From: Flavobacteriaceae bacterium UBA3339
Lineage (GTDB): Bacteria > Bacteroidota > Bacteroidia > Flavobacteriales > Flavobacteriaceae
DNA: 64,000 bases
Assembly: GCA_002360925.1 (NCBI GenBank)
Contig: DERN01000013.1
Coordinates: 42,138 to 106,137, forward strand
Direction of reading: 5' to 3'
Position numbers and translations under genes: made by a program. Shown here in pieces: positions 25,262-34,378 of the stretch. Every line of letters starts with the position of its first letter. The stretch's first letter is position 1. The notes beneath the pieces were generated by a model, which was not told where the DNA came from, searched no databases, and saw only the letters and a list, made by a program, of their open reading frames with translations.

Positions 25262-25780
25262 ATGAATATTGATTTTATATTAAACGACAAATCGAAAAAA
25301 CCAAAAGAACGCATTTCGGAATTGGCAGAAGGAATCATAAATCGATCTATTAATATAGATGAATTAATTGAATTTGCTTTGAAATCTAAAGATCCGATAA
25401 AAGCAAGTTGCATAGAAGCTTTAGAATATGCTTCGAAAGAGCATCCAGAATTAATTGATCGCAGAGCTTTTGATTTTGCGATAAATAGCTTACAGGAAAA
25501 AGCTCCGAGAATTAAATGGGAAAGTGCAAAAGTAATTGGAAATACGGTTTCGTTATTTGCAAATGATTTAGATAAAGCACTTCATAATTTATTAGAAAAC
25601 ACCGAACACGAAGGAACTGTGGTTAGATGGAGTACCGCTTTTGCTTTAGGAGAAATTTTAAAACTAAAAACGTCCCATTCCGAAGATTTACTTCAAACTT
25701 TTGAGATAATTATTGCAAATGAAGAAAAAAACAGCATCAAGAAAATCTATCTAGATGCAATAAAGAAAAGTCAAAAATAA
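25262..25780 (+). CDS. HEAT-repeat-like protein
   Basis: 172-aa soluble alpha-helical protein with tandem HEAT-like helices (IEALEYASKEHPELIDRRAF, PRIKWESAKVIGNTVSLF, TVVRWSTAFALGEIL). It lacks a signal peptide or catalytic motif, so probably a protein-binding scaffold. An imperfect stem (about 25782-25798) followed by TTTTC may end the transcript. Function unknown. Confidence 0.7.
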   Translation: MNIDFILNDKSKKPKERISELAEGIINRSINIDELIEFALKSKDPIKASCIEALEYASKEHPELIDRRAFDFAINSLQEKAPRIKWESAKVIGNTVSLFANDLDKALHNLLENTEHEGTVVRWSTAFALGEILKLKTSHSEDLLQTFEIIIANEEKNSIKKIYLDAIKKSQK

Positions 25781-25819
25781 AGCCTCCAAATTGGAGACTT
25801 TTCTTATGATAAAACTCTA

Positions 25820-27292
25820 TTATCTTGAATAATTCGGAGCTTCTTTTGTAATCGTAATATTATGTGGATGCGATTCGCCAATACCAGAAGAAGTCAACTG
25901 TACAAAACGAGCTGTTTCTTGTAAAGTAGGAATATCTTTTGCTCCGCAATATCCCATTCCTGCGCGTAAACCTCCAATAAATTGCGTCATCGATTCGTTT
26001 AATTCTCCTTTGTATGGAACACGACCTTCAATTCCTTCTGGAACTAATTTTTTAACATCGTCTTCTACATCTTGGAAGTAACGGTCTTTTGAACCATGTT
26101 TCATTGATTCAACCGATCCCATTCCGCGGTATGTTTTAAATTTACGTCCTTCGAAAATTACGGTTTCTCCCGGAGATTCTTTAGTTCCGGCTAACATAGA
26201 TCCTAACATTACACAATCTGCTCCTGCTCCTAAAGCTTTCGGAATATCTCCTGTGTAACGTAAACCTCCATCGGCAATTACAGGAACTCCCGTTCCTCTT
26301 AAAGCAGATGCTACTTCCATAACTGCTGAAAATTGAGGAAAACCAACTCCGGCAACAACACGTGTTGTACAAATTGATCCCGGTCCGATTCCTACTTTTA
26401 CTGCATCTGCACCAGCTTCGACCAAATACAAAGCAGCTTCTGCCGTAGCAATATTTCCTACAACTACATCAATTTCAGGGAAAGCCGTTTTCACTTCTTT
26501 TAACGTATTAACCACTCCTTTTGTATGTCCGTGAGCAGTATCAATAATTAATGCATCAACTCCGGCAGCAACCAAAGCACTTGCGCGTTCTACAGCATCA
26601 GCTGTAACTCCAAGAGCAGCTGCTACACGTAAACGTCCAAATTTATCTTTGTTTGCGTTGGGTTTTAACGTTAATTTTGTAATATCTCTGAATGTAATTA
26701 AACCTACTAATTTATTTTCGGCATTAACTACCGGAAGTTTTTCAATTTTATTTTTCTGTAAAATTTGTTCTGCATCCGTAAGAGTTGTTCCTTCAAGAGT
26801 TGTTACGATATTATCGGCAGTCATTACTTCTAAAATCGAACGTTTGTTGTCTTTTTCGAAACGTAAATCTCTGTTGGTAACAATTCCTTTTAATAACTGA
26901 TTTTCATCTACAATAGGAATTCCTCCGATTCCGTTTTCCTTCATCGCCATTTTAGCATCTCCTACCGTAGCAGTCAAAGGCAAAGTAACCGGATCGATGA
27001 TCATTCCAGATTCGGCACGTTTTACTTTACGAACTTCCTGAGCTTGTTGCTCTATCGTCATGTTTTTATGTAAAACTCCGATTCCTCCTTCGCGAGCCAT
27101 TGCAATTGCCATTGCACTTTCTGTTACCGTATCCATAGCAGCAGAAACAACAGGAACGTTTAATGTAATGTTTCTTGTAAATTTTGATTGAATGCTTACT
27201 TCGCGTGGCAATACCTCAGAGTATGCAGGTATTAGCAGTACGTCGTCATAGGTTAAACCTTGACCGACTATTTTTGTTGTGTGTGCCTTCAT
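25820..27292 (-). CDS. guaB: inosine-5'-monophosphate dehydrogenase
   Basis: 490 aa from the ATG at 27292; the longer ORF start at 27319 is rejected because a TAAATTTG -7 box at 27324-27317 would leave it outside the mRNA. Contains NVPVVSAAMDTVTE, two CBS domains (about 95-210), the catalytic-Cys loop GPGSICTTRVVAGVG and the flap YRGMGS. Oxidises IMP to XMP, the committed step to GMP. Confidence 0.96.
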   Translation of the reverse strand: MKAHTTKIVGQGLTYDDVLLIPAYSEVLPREVSIQSKFTRNITLNVPVVSAAMDTVTESAMAIAMAREGGIGVLHKNMTIEQQAQEVRKVKRAESGMIIDPVTLPLTATVGDAKMAMKENGIGGIPIVDENQLLKGIVTNRDLRFEKDNKRSILEVMTADNIVTTLEGTTLTDAEQILQKNKIEKLPVVNAENKLVGLITFRDITKLTLKPNANKDKFGRLRVAAALGVTADAVERASALVAAGVDALIIDTAHGHTKGVVNTLKEVKTAFPEIDVVVGNIATAEAALYLVEAGADAVKVGIGPGSICTTRVVAGVGFPQFSAVMEVASALRGTGVPVIADGGLRYTGDIPKALGAGADCVMLGSMLAGTKESPGETVIFEGRKFKTYRGMGSVESMKHGSKDRYFQDVEDDVKKLVPEGIEGRVPYKGELNESMTQFIGGLRAGMGYCGAKDIPTLQETARFVQLTSSGIGESHPHNITITKEAPNYSR

Positions 27293-27316
27293 GTGCAATT
27301 GTAGTTGAATTGCATG

Positions 27317-27324
27317 CAAATTTA
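27317..27324 (-). promoter_or_regulatory. -7 box of guaB
   Basis: TAAATTTG on the minus strand, 24 bp before the chosen start. No TTG is seen at the ideal distance. Confidence 0.45.
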
Positions 27325-27350
27325 ATCATTTTTCATTAAAAAATAAAATT

Positions 27351-28214
27351 CTAATGATAAAAATTAAATATCTTTAACGCTTCGTTATAAGCTGCCTCGA
27401 AAGACATCATCTGAACGTTGGTTTCTACTTTGTTTGCGGTAAAATAACTCAGCATTTTTTCAGTCGGCATATTGCCTGTTAAATCGTCTTTTGCCATTGG
27501 ACATCCGCCAAAACCTTTAATGGCTCCGTCAAAACGAATACAACCTGCTTTATAAGCCGCATCTACTTTTTCGAACCATTTATCGGGCGTTGTATGTAAA
27601 TGCGCACCAAATTCGACATGAGGATATTTCGGAATTAAATTCGAGAATAAATACGTAATGTCTTCCGGAGTTGAACTTCCGACTGTATCAGAAAGCGAAA
27701 GAATCGTAACGCCCATATCGGCTAATTTTTCGGTCCACTCGCCTACAATTTCTACATTCCAAGGATCGCCATACGGATTTCCGAATCCCATAGATAAATA
27801 AGCCACTACTTCTTTATTGGTTTTTGCGGCAATATCTAAAATTTCTTGTAACGTAATTAGCGACTCTGCAATGGTTTTATGCGTGTTTCGCATTTGGAAG
27901 TTTTCGGAAATAGAAAAAGGGAATCCTAAATATTGAATTTCGTTATGAACCGAAGCCAATTCGGCTCCTTTTGTATTTGCAATAATAGCCAATAATTTTG
28001 TTTTAGTTTCACTCAAATCTAACTGAGCCAAAACCTCAGCCGTATCCTGCATTTGAGGAATCGCTTTTGGAGAAACAAAACTACCGAAGTCTAATGTATC
28101 AAATCCTACACGCAATAAAGATTGTATATATTGCACTTTTTTTTCTGTAGGAATAAACATCTTAATGCCTTGCATGGCATCGCGCGGACACTCTATTATT
28201 TTTACTGGTTTCAT
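27351..28214 (-). CDS. hydroxymethylglutaryl-CoA lyase
   Basis: 287 aa from the ATG at 28214 (the longer ORF from 28301 has an unrelated N-terminus). HMGL-like TIM barrel: VKIIECPRDAMQG, the metal ligands in FGAHLHTTPD and the catalytic-Cys loop KGFGGCPMAKDDLTGNMPTE. Known reaction: HMG-CoA -> acetoacetate + acetyl-CoA, last step of leucine degradation. It follows lysE by 55 bp but has its own consensus promoter ending 6 bp before the start, so its transcript may be nearly leaderless. Confidence 0.9.
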   Translation of the reverse strand: MKPVKIIECPRDAMQGIKMFIPTEKKVQYIQSLLRVGFDTLDFGSFVSPKAIPQMQDTAEVLAQLDLSETKTKLLAIIANTKGAELASVHNEIQYLGFPFSISENFQMRNTHKTIAESLITLQEILDIAAKTNKEVVAYLSMGFGNPYGDPWNVEIVGEWTEKLADMGVTILSLSDTVGSSTPEDITYLFSNLIPKYPHVEFGAHLHTTPDKWFEKVDAAYKAGCIRFDGAIKGFGGCPMAKDDLTGNMPTEKMLSYFTANKVETNVQMMSFEAAYNEALKIFNFYH

Positions 28215-28220
28215 AAGTTT

Positions 28221-28250
28221 CAAAGATAATAGATTCCGCAGAAGTTGCAA
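28221..28250 (-). promoter_or_regulatory. consensus promoter of the HMG-CoA lyase gene
   Basis: On the minus strand TTG (28250-28248), 19 bp, TATCTTTG (28228-28221). The ATG begins at 28214, about where transcription should start. Confidence 0.65.
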
Positions 28251-28269
28251 ACATTCTGAATAAAAAACT

Positions 28270-28887
28270 TTAGACCAGCATAAAAATCGCCAACGATACA
28301 AATACGATTATTTGCACCCATTTAAGTCCTAAATTAAAGGCTGTGCTTTCGCGAAGAAATTTTGTTAGCCAAGAAGCCAAAACAGCGTATAAACAAAAAA
28401 CGACAAAAGCTATAATCAAGGCAATAAAACCTAAAGTATAAACCTGCATTTTTACATTTCCGGCTTGTGCATTTATAAAAGTAGGAAAAAGCGCTAAAAA
28501 GAACAGCATGACTTTAGGATTTAAAATATTCATGATTAATCCTTGAAAAATGTTCTTCCAAGATTTATCCACAAATGTTTCTTTCGTTTTTAATTGAAAT
28601 GAAGCATCAGATTTAAAAACCGAATAAGCAAGCCACAATAAATATAACGCGCCAAAAATTTTAATTCCTGTAAAAAGCCACGGAATATTTAAAATAATTG
28701 CCGAAATACCAAAAGCAATTAAGGTAGTATGAAAAAGCAAACCGCAACTTAAACCAATAGCAGCGGCAATTCCGTATTTTTTTCCTTTTGCAATACTTGT
28801 AGAAAGCACATACATTACGTCGGGTCCCGGAGCAACCGAAAGTGCCAACATGGTAAAGAAAAACGATACAACCGTTTCTGAATTCAT
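28270..28887 (-). CDS. LysE/RhtB-family amino-acid exporter
   Basis: 205 aa with about six membrane helices. The family signature SVAPGPDVMYVLSTSIAKGKKYGIAAAIGL lies near residues 17-46, and NPKVMLFFLALFPTFI follows mid-protein. Exports amino acids such as lysine, threonine or homoserine; the substrate cannot be read from sequence. Start codon overlaps the pyrD stop by one base (TAATG), so translationally coupled. Confidence 0.88.
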   Translation of the reverse strand: MNSETVVSFFFTMLALSVAPGPDVMYVLSTSIAKGKKYGIAAAIGLSCGLLFHTTLIAFGISAIILNIPWLFTGIKIFGALYLLWLAYSVFKSDASFQLKTKETFVDKSWKNIFQGLIMNILNPKVMLFFLALFPTFINAQAGNVKMQVYTLGFIALIIAFVVFCLYAVLASWLTKFLRESTAFNLGLKWVQIIVFVSLAIFMLV

Positions 28888-29906
28888 TAACTGCGTTTTA
28901 AAATCGCTTGATTGATTTCTTTAACTAAAGCCGGACCTTCGTAAATAAATCCGGTATAAACTTGAATTAAATCGGCTCCTGCATCTAATTTTTCTAAAGC
29001 ATCTTGCGCAGAATGAATTCCGCCTACTCCAATAATCGGGAACGATTTATTACTTTTTTCAGATAAAAATCGAATAACTTCTGTTGATCTGTCTTTTAAT
29101 GGTTTTCCCGACAAACCACCTGTTTCTACTTTATTTTCCGATTTTAAACCTTCGCGCGAAATCGTTGTATTAGTTGCAATAACGCCGGCAATTTTAGTTT
29201 CGTTTACAATATCGATAATATCTAACAATTGATCGTCTGTTAAATCCGGAGCAATTTTAAGTAAAATAGGTTTCGCTTTAGGTTTCGTTAAATTTTTTGC
29301 CTGCAAAGTAGAAAGCAATTCCATTAAAGGTTCTTTATCTTGTAAAGCGCGTAAATTTGGCGTATTGGGCGAGCTTACATTTACCACAAAATAATCGACA
29401 TAATCATACAAAGCATCGAAACAGATTTTGTAATCGTTTACCGCTTCTTCATTCGGCGTTACTTTGTTTTTACCAATGTTTCCGCCAATTAAAACACCTT
29501 TATTTTTCTTTAAACGCTCAACCGCTAATTCAATTCCGCCATTATTAAATCCCATTCGGTTAATAATTCCCTGATCTTCTTTTAAGCGGAATAATCTTTT
29601 TTTCGGATTTCCATCCTGCGGTTTCGGTGTAATAGTTCCAATTTCGATAAATCCAAAACCAAACGCGTCCAACTCGTTATAAATCTTCGCGTCTTTATCT
29701 AATCCTGCTGCCAATCCAACCGGATTTTTAAATTTCAATCCAAATACTTCTCGTTCCAAACGTTTGTCGTTTATCTGAAATTTAGATTTGATAATAGACG
29801 ACATTCCCGGAATTGCATGCATGAATTTTATCATAGAAAATGTAAAATGATGCACTTTTTCAGGATCGAATTTGAATAAAACAGGGCGAATGATCGATTT
29901 ATACAT
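28887..29906 (-). CDS. pyrD: quinone-dependent dihydroorotate dehydrogenase
   Basis: 339-aa class 2 DHODH. An N-terminal membrane-associating helix region (MYKSIIRPVLFKFDPEKVHHFTF) is followed by the FMN barrel: NPVGLAAGLDKDAK, NRMGFNNGG, catalytic-Ser loop VVNVSSPNTPNLR and GVGGIHSAQDALEKLDAGADLIQVYTG. Oxidises dihydroorotate to orotate, feeding electrons to the quinone pool; pyrE lies elsewhere in this window. Confidence 0.96.
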   Translation of the reverse strand: MYKSIIRPVLFKFDPEKVHHFTFSMIKFMHAIPGMSSIIKSKFQINDKRLEREVFGLKFKNPVGLAAGLDKDAKIYNELDAFGFGFIEIGTITPKPQDGNPKKRLFRLKEDQGIINRMGFNNGGIELAVERLKKNKGVLIGGNIGKNKVTPNEEAVNDYKICFDALYDYVDYFVVNVSSPNTPNLRALQDKEPLMELLSTLQAKNLTKPKAKPILLKIAPDLTDDQLLDIIDIVNETKIAGVIATNTTISREGLKSENKVETGGLSGKPLKDRSTEVIRFLSEKSNKSFPIIGVGGIHSAQDALEKLDAGADLIQVYTGFIYEGPALVKEINQAILKRS

Positions 29907-29976
29907 AAGTTATGCGTTTATTGCTTTGCAAAAGTAGTGTTTCTGATCTCAATTTAAAAATTTAAAACTTGGAAGT

Positions 29977-30024
29977 TTTTGAGTTAAAATCAGAAGATTT
30001 TACGCTCCTAATTTTAACTCAAAA
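29977..30024. repeat. 14-bp inverted repeat with 20-nt loop
   Basis: TTTTGAGTTAAAAT (29977-29990) and ATTTTAACTCAAAA (30011-30024) pair perfectly. It overlaps the last codons of the following minus-strand membrane-protein gene. It lacks a clean T-tract, so a terminator role is only possible. Confidence 0.6.
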
Positions 30025-30424
30025 TAGTGGTTGTTACCTGAATTAAAAAACCGATTGTAAAAAACAAAGCCGCTATTTTTAATAAGGTAAATCTAAAGTT
30101 CTGATCAATTATTAATTTAGACAATAAAGGTTTTGATATTTTTAAATCTAAATAATCTTCAATGTTTTTAGAAAATTTCATAAAAAGCGCTAAACCTATA
30201 AAAACAGGTAAAACAAAATAAATATTTTCTATAGAATGAGCAGTTATTACTCCTGCCAAAATTCCTGAGATTGCTAAAATAACACTCGGAATTTTTTTAA
30301 TAACAGATCTTGAAAAACTTTCGGTTTTCTCAATCCATTCGGCTCCTAAAATTTCGGGTGCTGCCAACCAAAAAGCAAGAAACTGAAAAAACAATGCTAA
30401 TAAATTAAGAATTTTAATGATCAT
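30014..30424 (-). CDS. hypothetical four-helix membrane protein
   Basis: 136 aa with hydrophobic segments near residues 5-25, 44-62, 66-84 and 112-133. No recognised family or catalytic motif. It follows the DsbA-like gene by 12 bp on the same strand, so probably cotranscribed. Confidence 0.6.
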   Translation of the reverse strand: MIIKILNLLALFFQFLAFWLAAPEILGAEWIEKTESFSRSVIKKIPSVILAISGILAGVITAHSIENIYFVLPVFIGLALFMKFSKNIEDYLDLKISKPLLSKLIIDQNFRFTLLKIAALFFTIGFLIQVTTTILS

Positions 30425-30436
30425 AAAACTCGAATC

Positions 30437-31129
30437 TTATTCGCAACCATCGATCGAGCATGAATCTCCTTCGATATTTTTATTTTCTGTTTGAACTTCG
30501 TTATAGGTTTGCATTAACGCTTCTTCGAACAAATCGGCAGGTTGCGCTCCTGAAACTGCATATTTATTGTTCAAAATAAAAAACGGAACTCCAGAAACAC
30601 CTAAATTACGAGCTTCTAAAATATCTTGTTTTACTTCGTAATCATACGAATCGGAAGTTAAAACATAATGCGCCTGATCGGTATCTAAACCTAATTCTTC
30701 GGCAATATTTACTAAAGTTTGAACATCGGCAACATCATTTCCTTCTGTAAAATGTTCTTTAAAAAGTAATTCTTCTGCTTCAGCTGCTTTATTATATTTT
30801 GCTGCAAAATGAATCAATTTATGAGCTAAAAAAGTATTTGCAACAATGGCTTTATTCATTTGAAAATCGATTCCGGCTTGTTTTCCCATTTCATTAATTC
30901 GTTCTTGCATTTGCTCGATTTGCGACAAAGGCATTCCTTTCTTTTGCGCTAAATAATCGTTTATAGTAAGAATTTGAGAACCTACATTTAAATCCGGATC
31001 TAATTGATAACTTTTCCATTCAACTTCGACCTCATCTTTAAAAGGCAATTTTTCTAAAGCTTTTTCAAAGTTCTTTTTTCCAATATAACAGAACGGACAC
31101 ATTACGTCTGACCAAATTTGTATTTTCAT
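30437..31129 (-). CDS. DsbA-family oxidoreductase (FrnE-like)
   Basis: 230-aa thioredoxin-fold protein with the active-site motif CPFC (SDVMCPFCYIGKKNFEKAL, residues 11-14) and the cis-Pro loop GVSGVPFFILNNKYAVSGAQ. It has no signal peptide, so cytosolic, as for FrnE/2-hydroxychromene-isomerase-like members. A C-terminal Cys pair (DSCSIDGCE) is unusual and may be a second redox or metal site. Divergent from the HMA-AraC regulator. Confidence 0.88.
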   Translation of the reverse strand: MKIQIWSDVMCPFCYIGKKNFEKALEKLPFKDEVEVEWKSYQLDPDLNVGSQILTINDYLAQKKGMPLSQIEQMQERINEMGKQAGIDFQMNKAIVANTFLAHKLIHFAAKYNKAAEAEELLFKEHFTEGNDVADVQTLVNIAEELGLDTDQAHYVLTSDSYDYEVKQDILEARNLGVSGVPFFILNNKYAVSGAQPADLFEEALMQTYNEVQTENKNIEGDSCSIDGCE

Positions 31130-31245
31130 GATTTTTCGTCTTAGTTTTCCGTAAAGTTATTGAATCTAAATGCACTTTTGTTATTTCGATATGAAAAAAT
31201 ATGTCGAAGTTTTTTAAATAATTTTCATATCCCAAGCGATTATGA

Positions 31246-31253
31246 TATATTTG
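31246..31253 (+). promoter_or_regulatory. -7 box of the HMA-AraC gene
   Basis: TATATTTG, 20 bp before the chosen ATG at 31274. It supports rejecting the longer ORF start at 31160. Confidence 0.5.
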
Positions 31254-31273
31254 AACATTGCAAAAAGCTATTT

Positions 31274-31846
31274 ATGAAGACACTTCGCATAAAAAATATG
31301 GTATGTCCCAGATGTATTATGGTTATTGAAAAGACAATGGAAGATTTGGGATTTGAATTAAATGATGTTGATTTAGGTTTGATAGAATTTCATGAACCCA
31401 TTACGCTTGACGATCGCGATAAAATTGAAAAAGCAATAAATCCATTAGGTTTCGAGATTTTAGAAGACAAAAAAAGCATGTTGGTTGAACGTATTAAAAA
31501 TGCGATTATTGAACTGGTTGGAAAAGATGTTAACGATTTAAAAATTACACTTTCGGAATATTTACAAAGTAAACTTCAAGTCGAATATCATACGTTAAGT
31601 CAGCTTTTTTCGAATCAGGAATCACAAACAATCGAACAGTTTTATATTCTTCAAAAGATAGAAAAAGTTAAAGAATTACTCGTTTATGACGAATTAACTT
31701 TAAGCGAAATTGCTTATAAAATGAATTACAGTTCTGTTGGACATTTAAGCAATCAGTTTAAAAAAGTTACCGGTTTGGCTCCTACTCATTTTAAAGAAAT
31801 TAAGATTTTTAAGGAAGAAATTATAGAAGAAAACAAAACGAAGTAA
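31274..31846 (+). CDS. AraC-type regulator with N-terminal HMA-like metal-binding domain
   Basis: 190 aa from the ATG at 31274. Residues 1-65 look like a heavy-metal-associated domain (MKTLRIKNMVCPRC, with CxxC at 10-13). A linker helix follows, then an AraC helix-turn-helix pair (about 120-180: LLVYDELTLSEIAYKMNYSSVGHLSNQFKKVTGLAPTHFKE). Proteins of this build are inferred metal-sensing regulators. The copper ATPase 6 kb downstream is a plausible target, with no operator identified. Ends in a good terminator. Confidence 0.82.
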   Translation: MKTLRIKNMVCPRCIMVIEKTMEDLGFELNDVDLGLIEFHEPITLDDRDKIEKAINPLGFEILEDKKSMLVERIKNAIIELVGKDVNDLKITLSEYLQSKLQVEYHTLSQLFSNQESQTIEQFYILQKIEKVKELLVYDELTLSEIAYKMNYSSVGHLSNQFKKVTGLAPTHFKEIKIFKEEIIEENKTK

Positions 31847-31867
31847 ACCTCTTAAAATAAGAGGTTT
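31845..31867 (+). terminator. intrinsic terminator after the HMA-AraC gene
   Basis: AAACCTCTTA/TAAGAGGTTT stem beginning at the stop codon, followed by a T-rich tract. Confidence 0.8.
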
Positions 31868-31906
31868 ATTTTTTTATATATTAAACGCTATATTAACAAT
31901 TAAACC

Positions 31907-33050
31907 ATGAAAAAACATTTTTTACTCCTATTTATATTATTCTTGTTTTCCTGTAAACAAAAAATGATAGTTTATGATTCAATTCCCATAAAATATAATC
32001 GACATATTTATTTTGATGTAAAAGTTGAAGATAAAATCAATGGTAATTTCATATTTGATACAGGAGCCTCAGGTATATTGCTAGATTCGATATTTTTAAA
32101 AGAAAACAATTTACATTACAAAACACAAAAAATAGAAATTTACGGTATAGGAAATTCAAGAAGAACTGCCCAATTGATTACAGATACGATCCATTATGAA
32201 TATCATAATGAAAACCCTTTTTCAGCTTTAGCAATTATGTTTAATTTCAAAGATATTGCTAGTCGTAAAATAGATGGCATTTTTGGTATCGAAACTTTTG
32301 CACACAAACCGTACATGATAGATTATGTTTCTCAAAAAATATTTTTCACTGATTCAGTTAAAGGTTACGAGCCGATTAGTATACAGTTCAAGAACCGCGA
32401 TATTCATCTTCCTTTAACAATAACATTAAAAAACGGCAAAAAAATACAAGGGCAATTTATACTCGATACAGGATCTGATCGAACAATAATAAACAGTCAT
32501 CTTTTTTAAGACAGATGGAATTTATAACTCAATAGATAAAAAGAAAGTTTTTTCTATAGGCGGTTTAGGAGAAAATTCAGACAGTTATATTTTACCGGTT
32601 ACTTCTGTTGATTTAGGAAAATTTAAATTAAAAAACTTAACCATATCGGCTTCTACAGACAGTTTTGGTGTTTTGGCTGATACAAATTATATGGGAATTA
32701 TCGGTAACGATTTGTTAGATAACTTTAATATATTGTTCGATCATCAGAAAGAAAAAATTTGGATAAAACCGAATAAGAACTTTAACAAAAATCCAAGAAA
32801 ACTGTTTCGTGGTATTTCCTTTCTTGAAACAAGAAATAAATGGATTGTAAGAGAAATTGTAGAAAATTCAGAAGCTTATCAACAAGGAGTCAGAATAAAT
32901 GATGAAATAATTGAAATTAATCATGTTTCTGTAAAAGATATAGATTTCGACGAATTTGTTAGTTCATTAAAAGCTAACGACAAATTAATTATAAAAATAA
33001 AACGAGAAAACGAAGTAAATTTCAAACTCAATATTTTTATAACATCATAA
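31907..33050 (+). pseudogene. aspartyl protease-like lipoprotein with PDZ domain, interrupted by one frameshift
   Basis: First part (31907-32509): lipoprotein signal (lipobox FSC near residue 16), retropepsin-like motif NGNFIFDTGASGILLD and a second DTG (QFILDTGSDRTII). At a T6 run (about 32501-32507) the frame ends in TAA. Removing one T restores an open frame through HLFKTDGIYNS to the second part, which contains the open stretch 32673-33050: GIIGNDLLDNF and a C-terminal PDZ domain (RGISFLET...GVRINDEIIEINHV). Joined length is about 380 aa, normal for this Bacteroidota family. It may be a true pseudogene, phase variation or a homopolymer sequencing error. Confidence 0.8.
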
Positions 33051-33094
33051 ACATATAAAGACAATTCATATATTTAGCTTTTTATTTGTCGTTT

Positions 33095-34339
33095 ATGAAA
33101 TACCTCTATATTACCTTATTATCATTTTGCAGTTTATTTGCACAAACTACAAAGAAAGTTCTTTTTTTAGGAAACAGCTATACACATTACAATAACTTAC
33201 CTTTGTTAGTTAGCCAAATGGCAACATCAACAAACGATATTTTAATTCAAGATAGTAATACTCCTGGCGGTTATCGTTTTTTTGACCATATTACAAATCC
33301 AACTACTTTAACTAAAATTGCTGCAAATCAGTGGGATTATGTGGTATTGCAAGAACAAAGTCAAATGCCGGCTTTTCCTATCAATTATGTAAACCAAAAC
33401 GTATTTCCGTATGCAACACAACTTGCCGATTTAATAAAACAAAACTACGATTGTTCAGTTCCGATGTTTTATACAACTTGGGGACGCAAAAATGGCGATG
33501 CACAAAACTGTCCTACTCAACCAGCATTATGTACTTATACTGGAATGGACGATTTATTGCAGCAACGATACCGAACAATGGCAGAAAACAATAAAGGTGT
33601 TTTATCTCCGGTTGCAGCTGTTTGGCGTTATATTCGCGCAAATCATCCATCAATTGAATTATATTCTTCTGACGAATCGCATCCTTCTTTAGAAGGTTCC
33701 ATGGCAGCAGCTTATACTTTTTACACTGCAATTTTCAAGAAAGATCCCACTTTAGTAACATTTAATTCAACTTTATCTGCAATAACAGCAGCTAACATTA
33801 AAAATGCAGTTAAAACGATTGTTTTTAATGATATGGAAAATTGGCTTTTAGATATTAACGATAATTTTACACATTTTACAGCGTCTATAATTTCAGGCAA
33901 TAACGTACAATTTACCAACGATACGCAGAATGCATCGAATATTAGTTGGAACTTTGGAGATGGAGGAACTTCAACACAACAAAATCCAACTCATAATTTT
34001 GCAACAAACGGAACTTATACGGTAACAATGACTTTAGAAGTTTGCGGAAAAACGTATACAAAAACTCACGAAATTACCATTTCAACACTTTCAAATGATG
34101 TTTTTTCTAAAAACAAAATTCAACTTTATCCAAATCCAACAACCGATATCGTAAATCTTTCTAATCTAAATTTTGATGAATTAAAGGTTTTTGATGTAAC
34201 TGGAAAAGAGCTCAATATAAAAGTTCAAGAAAATAAAAGCTTTTATCAAATTAACTTCGATCGTTTTGCTACTGGAATTTATTTCATTCAGATTAGAAAA
34301 GGAAAAGAAATTGAAACTTTAAAAGTTATAAAAAAATAA
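33095..34339 (+). CDS. secreted SGNH-like hydrolase with PKD domain and type IX sorting tail
   Basis: 414 aa from the ATG at 33095 (the ORF can be extended to a TTG at 33086, less likely). Signal peptide, then KKVLFLGNSYTHYNNLP (SGNH/DUF4886-like Ser block), VVLQEQSQMP, and a late DESHPSLEGSMAAAYTFYTAIF with the Asp-His pair. A PKD domain (about 258-330, ISWNFGDGGTSTQQNPTHNF) and a C-terminal T9SS type A sorting domain (IQLYPNPTTDIVNLS...GIYFIQI) follow. Predicted to be exported by the Por system and attached to or released from the surface; probable polysaccharide or glycan ester substrate is inference. Confidence 0.8.
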   Translation: MKYLYITLLSFCSLFAQTTKKVLFLGNSYTHYNNLPLLVSQMATSTNDILIQDSNTPGGYRFFDHITNPTTLTKIAANQWDYVVLQEQSQMPAFPINYVNQNVFPYATQLADLIKQNYDCSVPMFYTTWGRKNGDAQNCPTQPALCTYTGMDDLLQQRYRTMAENNKGVLSPVAAVWRYIRANHPSIELYSSDESHPSLEGSMAAAYTFYTAIFKKDPTLVTFNSTLSAITAANIKNAVKTIVFNDMENWLLDINDNFTHFTASIISGNNVQFTNDTQNASNISWNFGDGGTSTQQNPTHNFATNGTYTVTMTLEVCGKTYTKTHEITISTLSNDVFSKNKIQLYPNPTTDIVNLSNLNFDELKVFDVTGKELNIKVQENKSFYQINFDRFATGIYFIQIRKGKEIETLKVIKK

Positions 34340-34378
34340 CAATCAAATAAAACCAAACACTTATAAAAACATTTTACC

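Noticed and set aside
26181..26372. Cys- and Ser-rich minus-strand ORF inside guaB
   Set aside because: It overlaps the catalytic region of guaB in another frame on the same strand; the composition is a by-product of guaB codons.
27292..27319. Longer guaB start
   Set aside because: The -7 box lies at 27324-27317, so this start would be at or before the transcript start; nine extra residues lack homology.
31160..31273. Longer start of the HMA-AraC protein
   Set aside because: The HMA-like domain begins exactly at the ATG 31274, and a TATATTTG box lies within the proposed extension.
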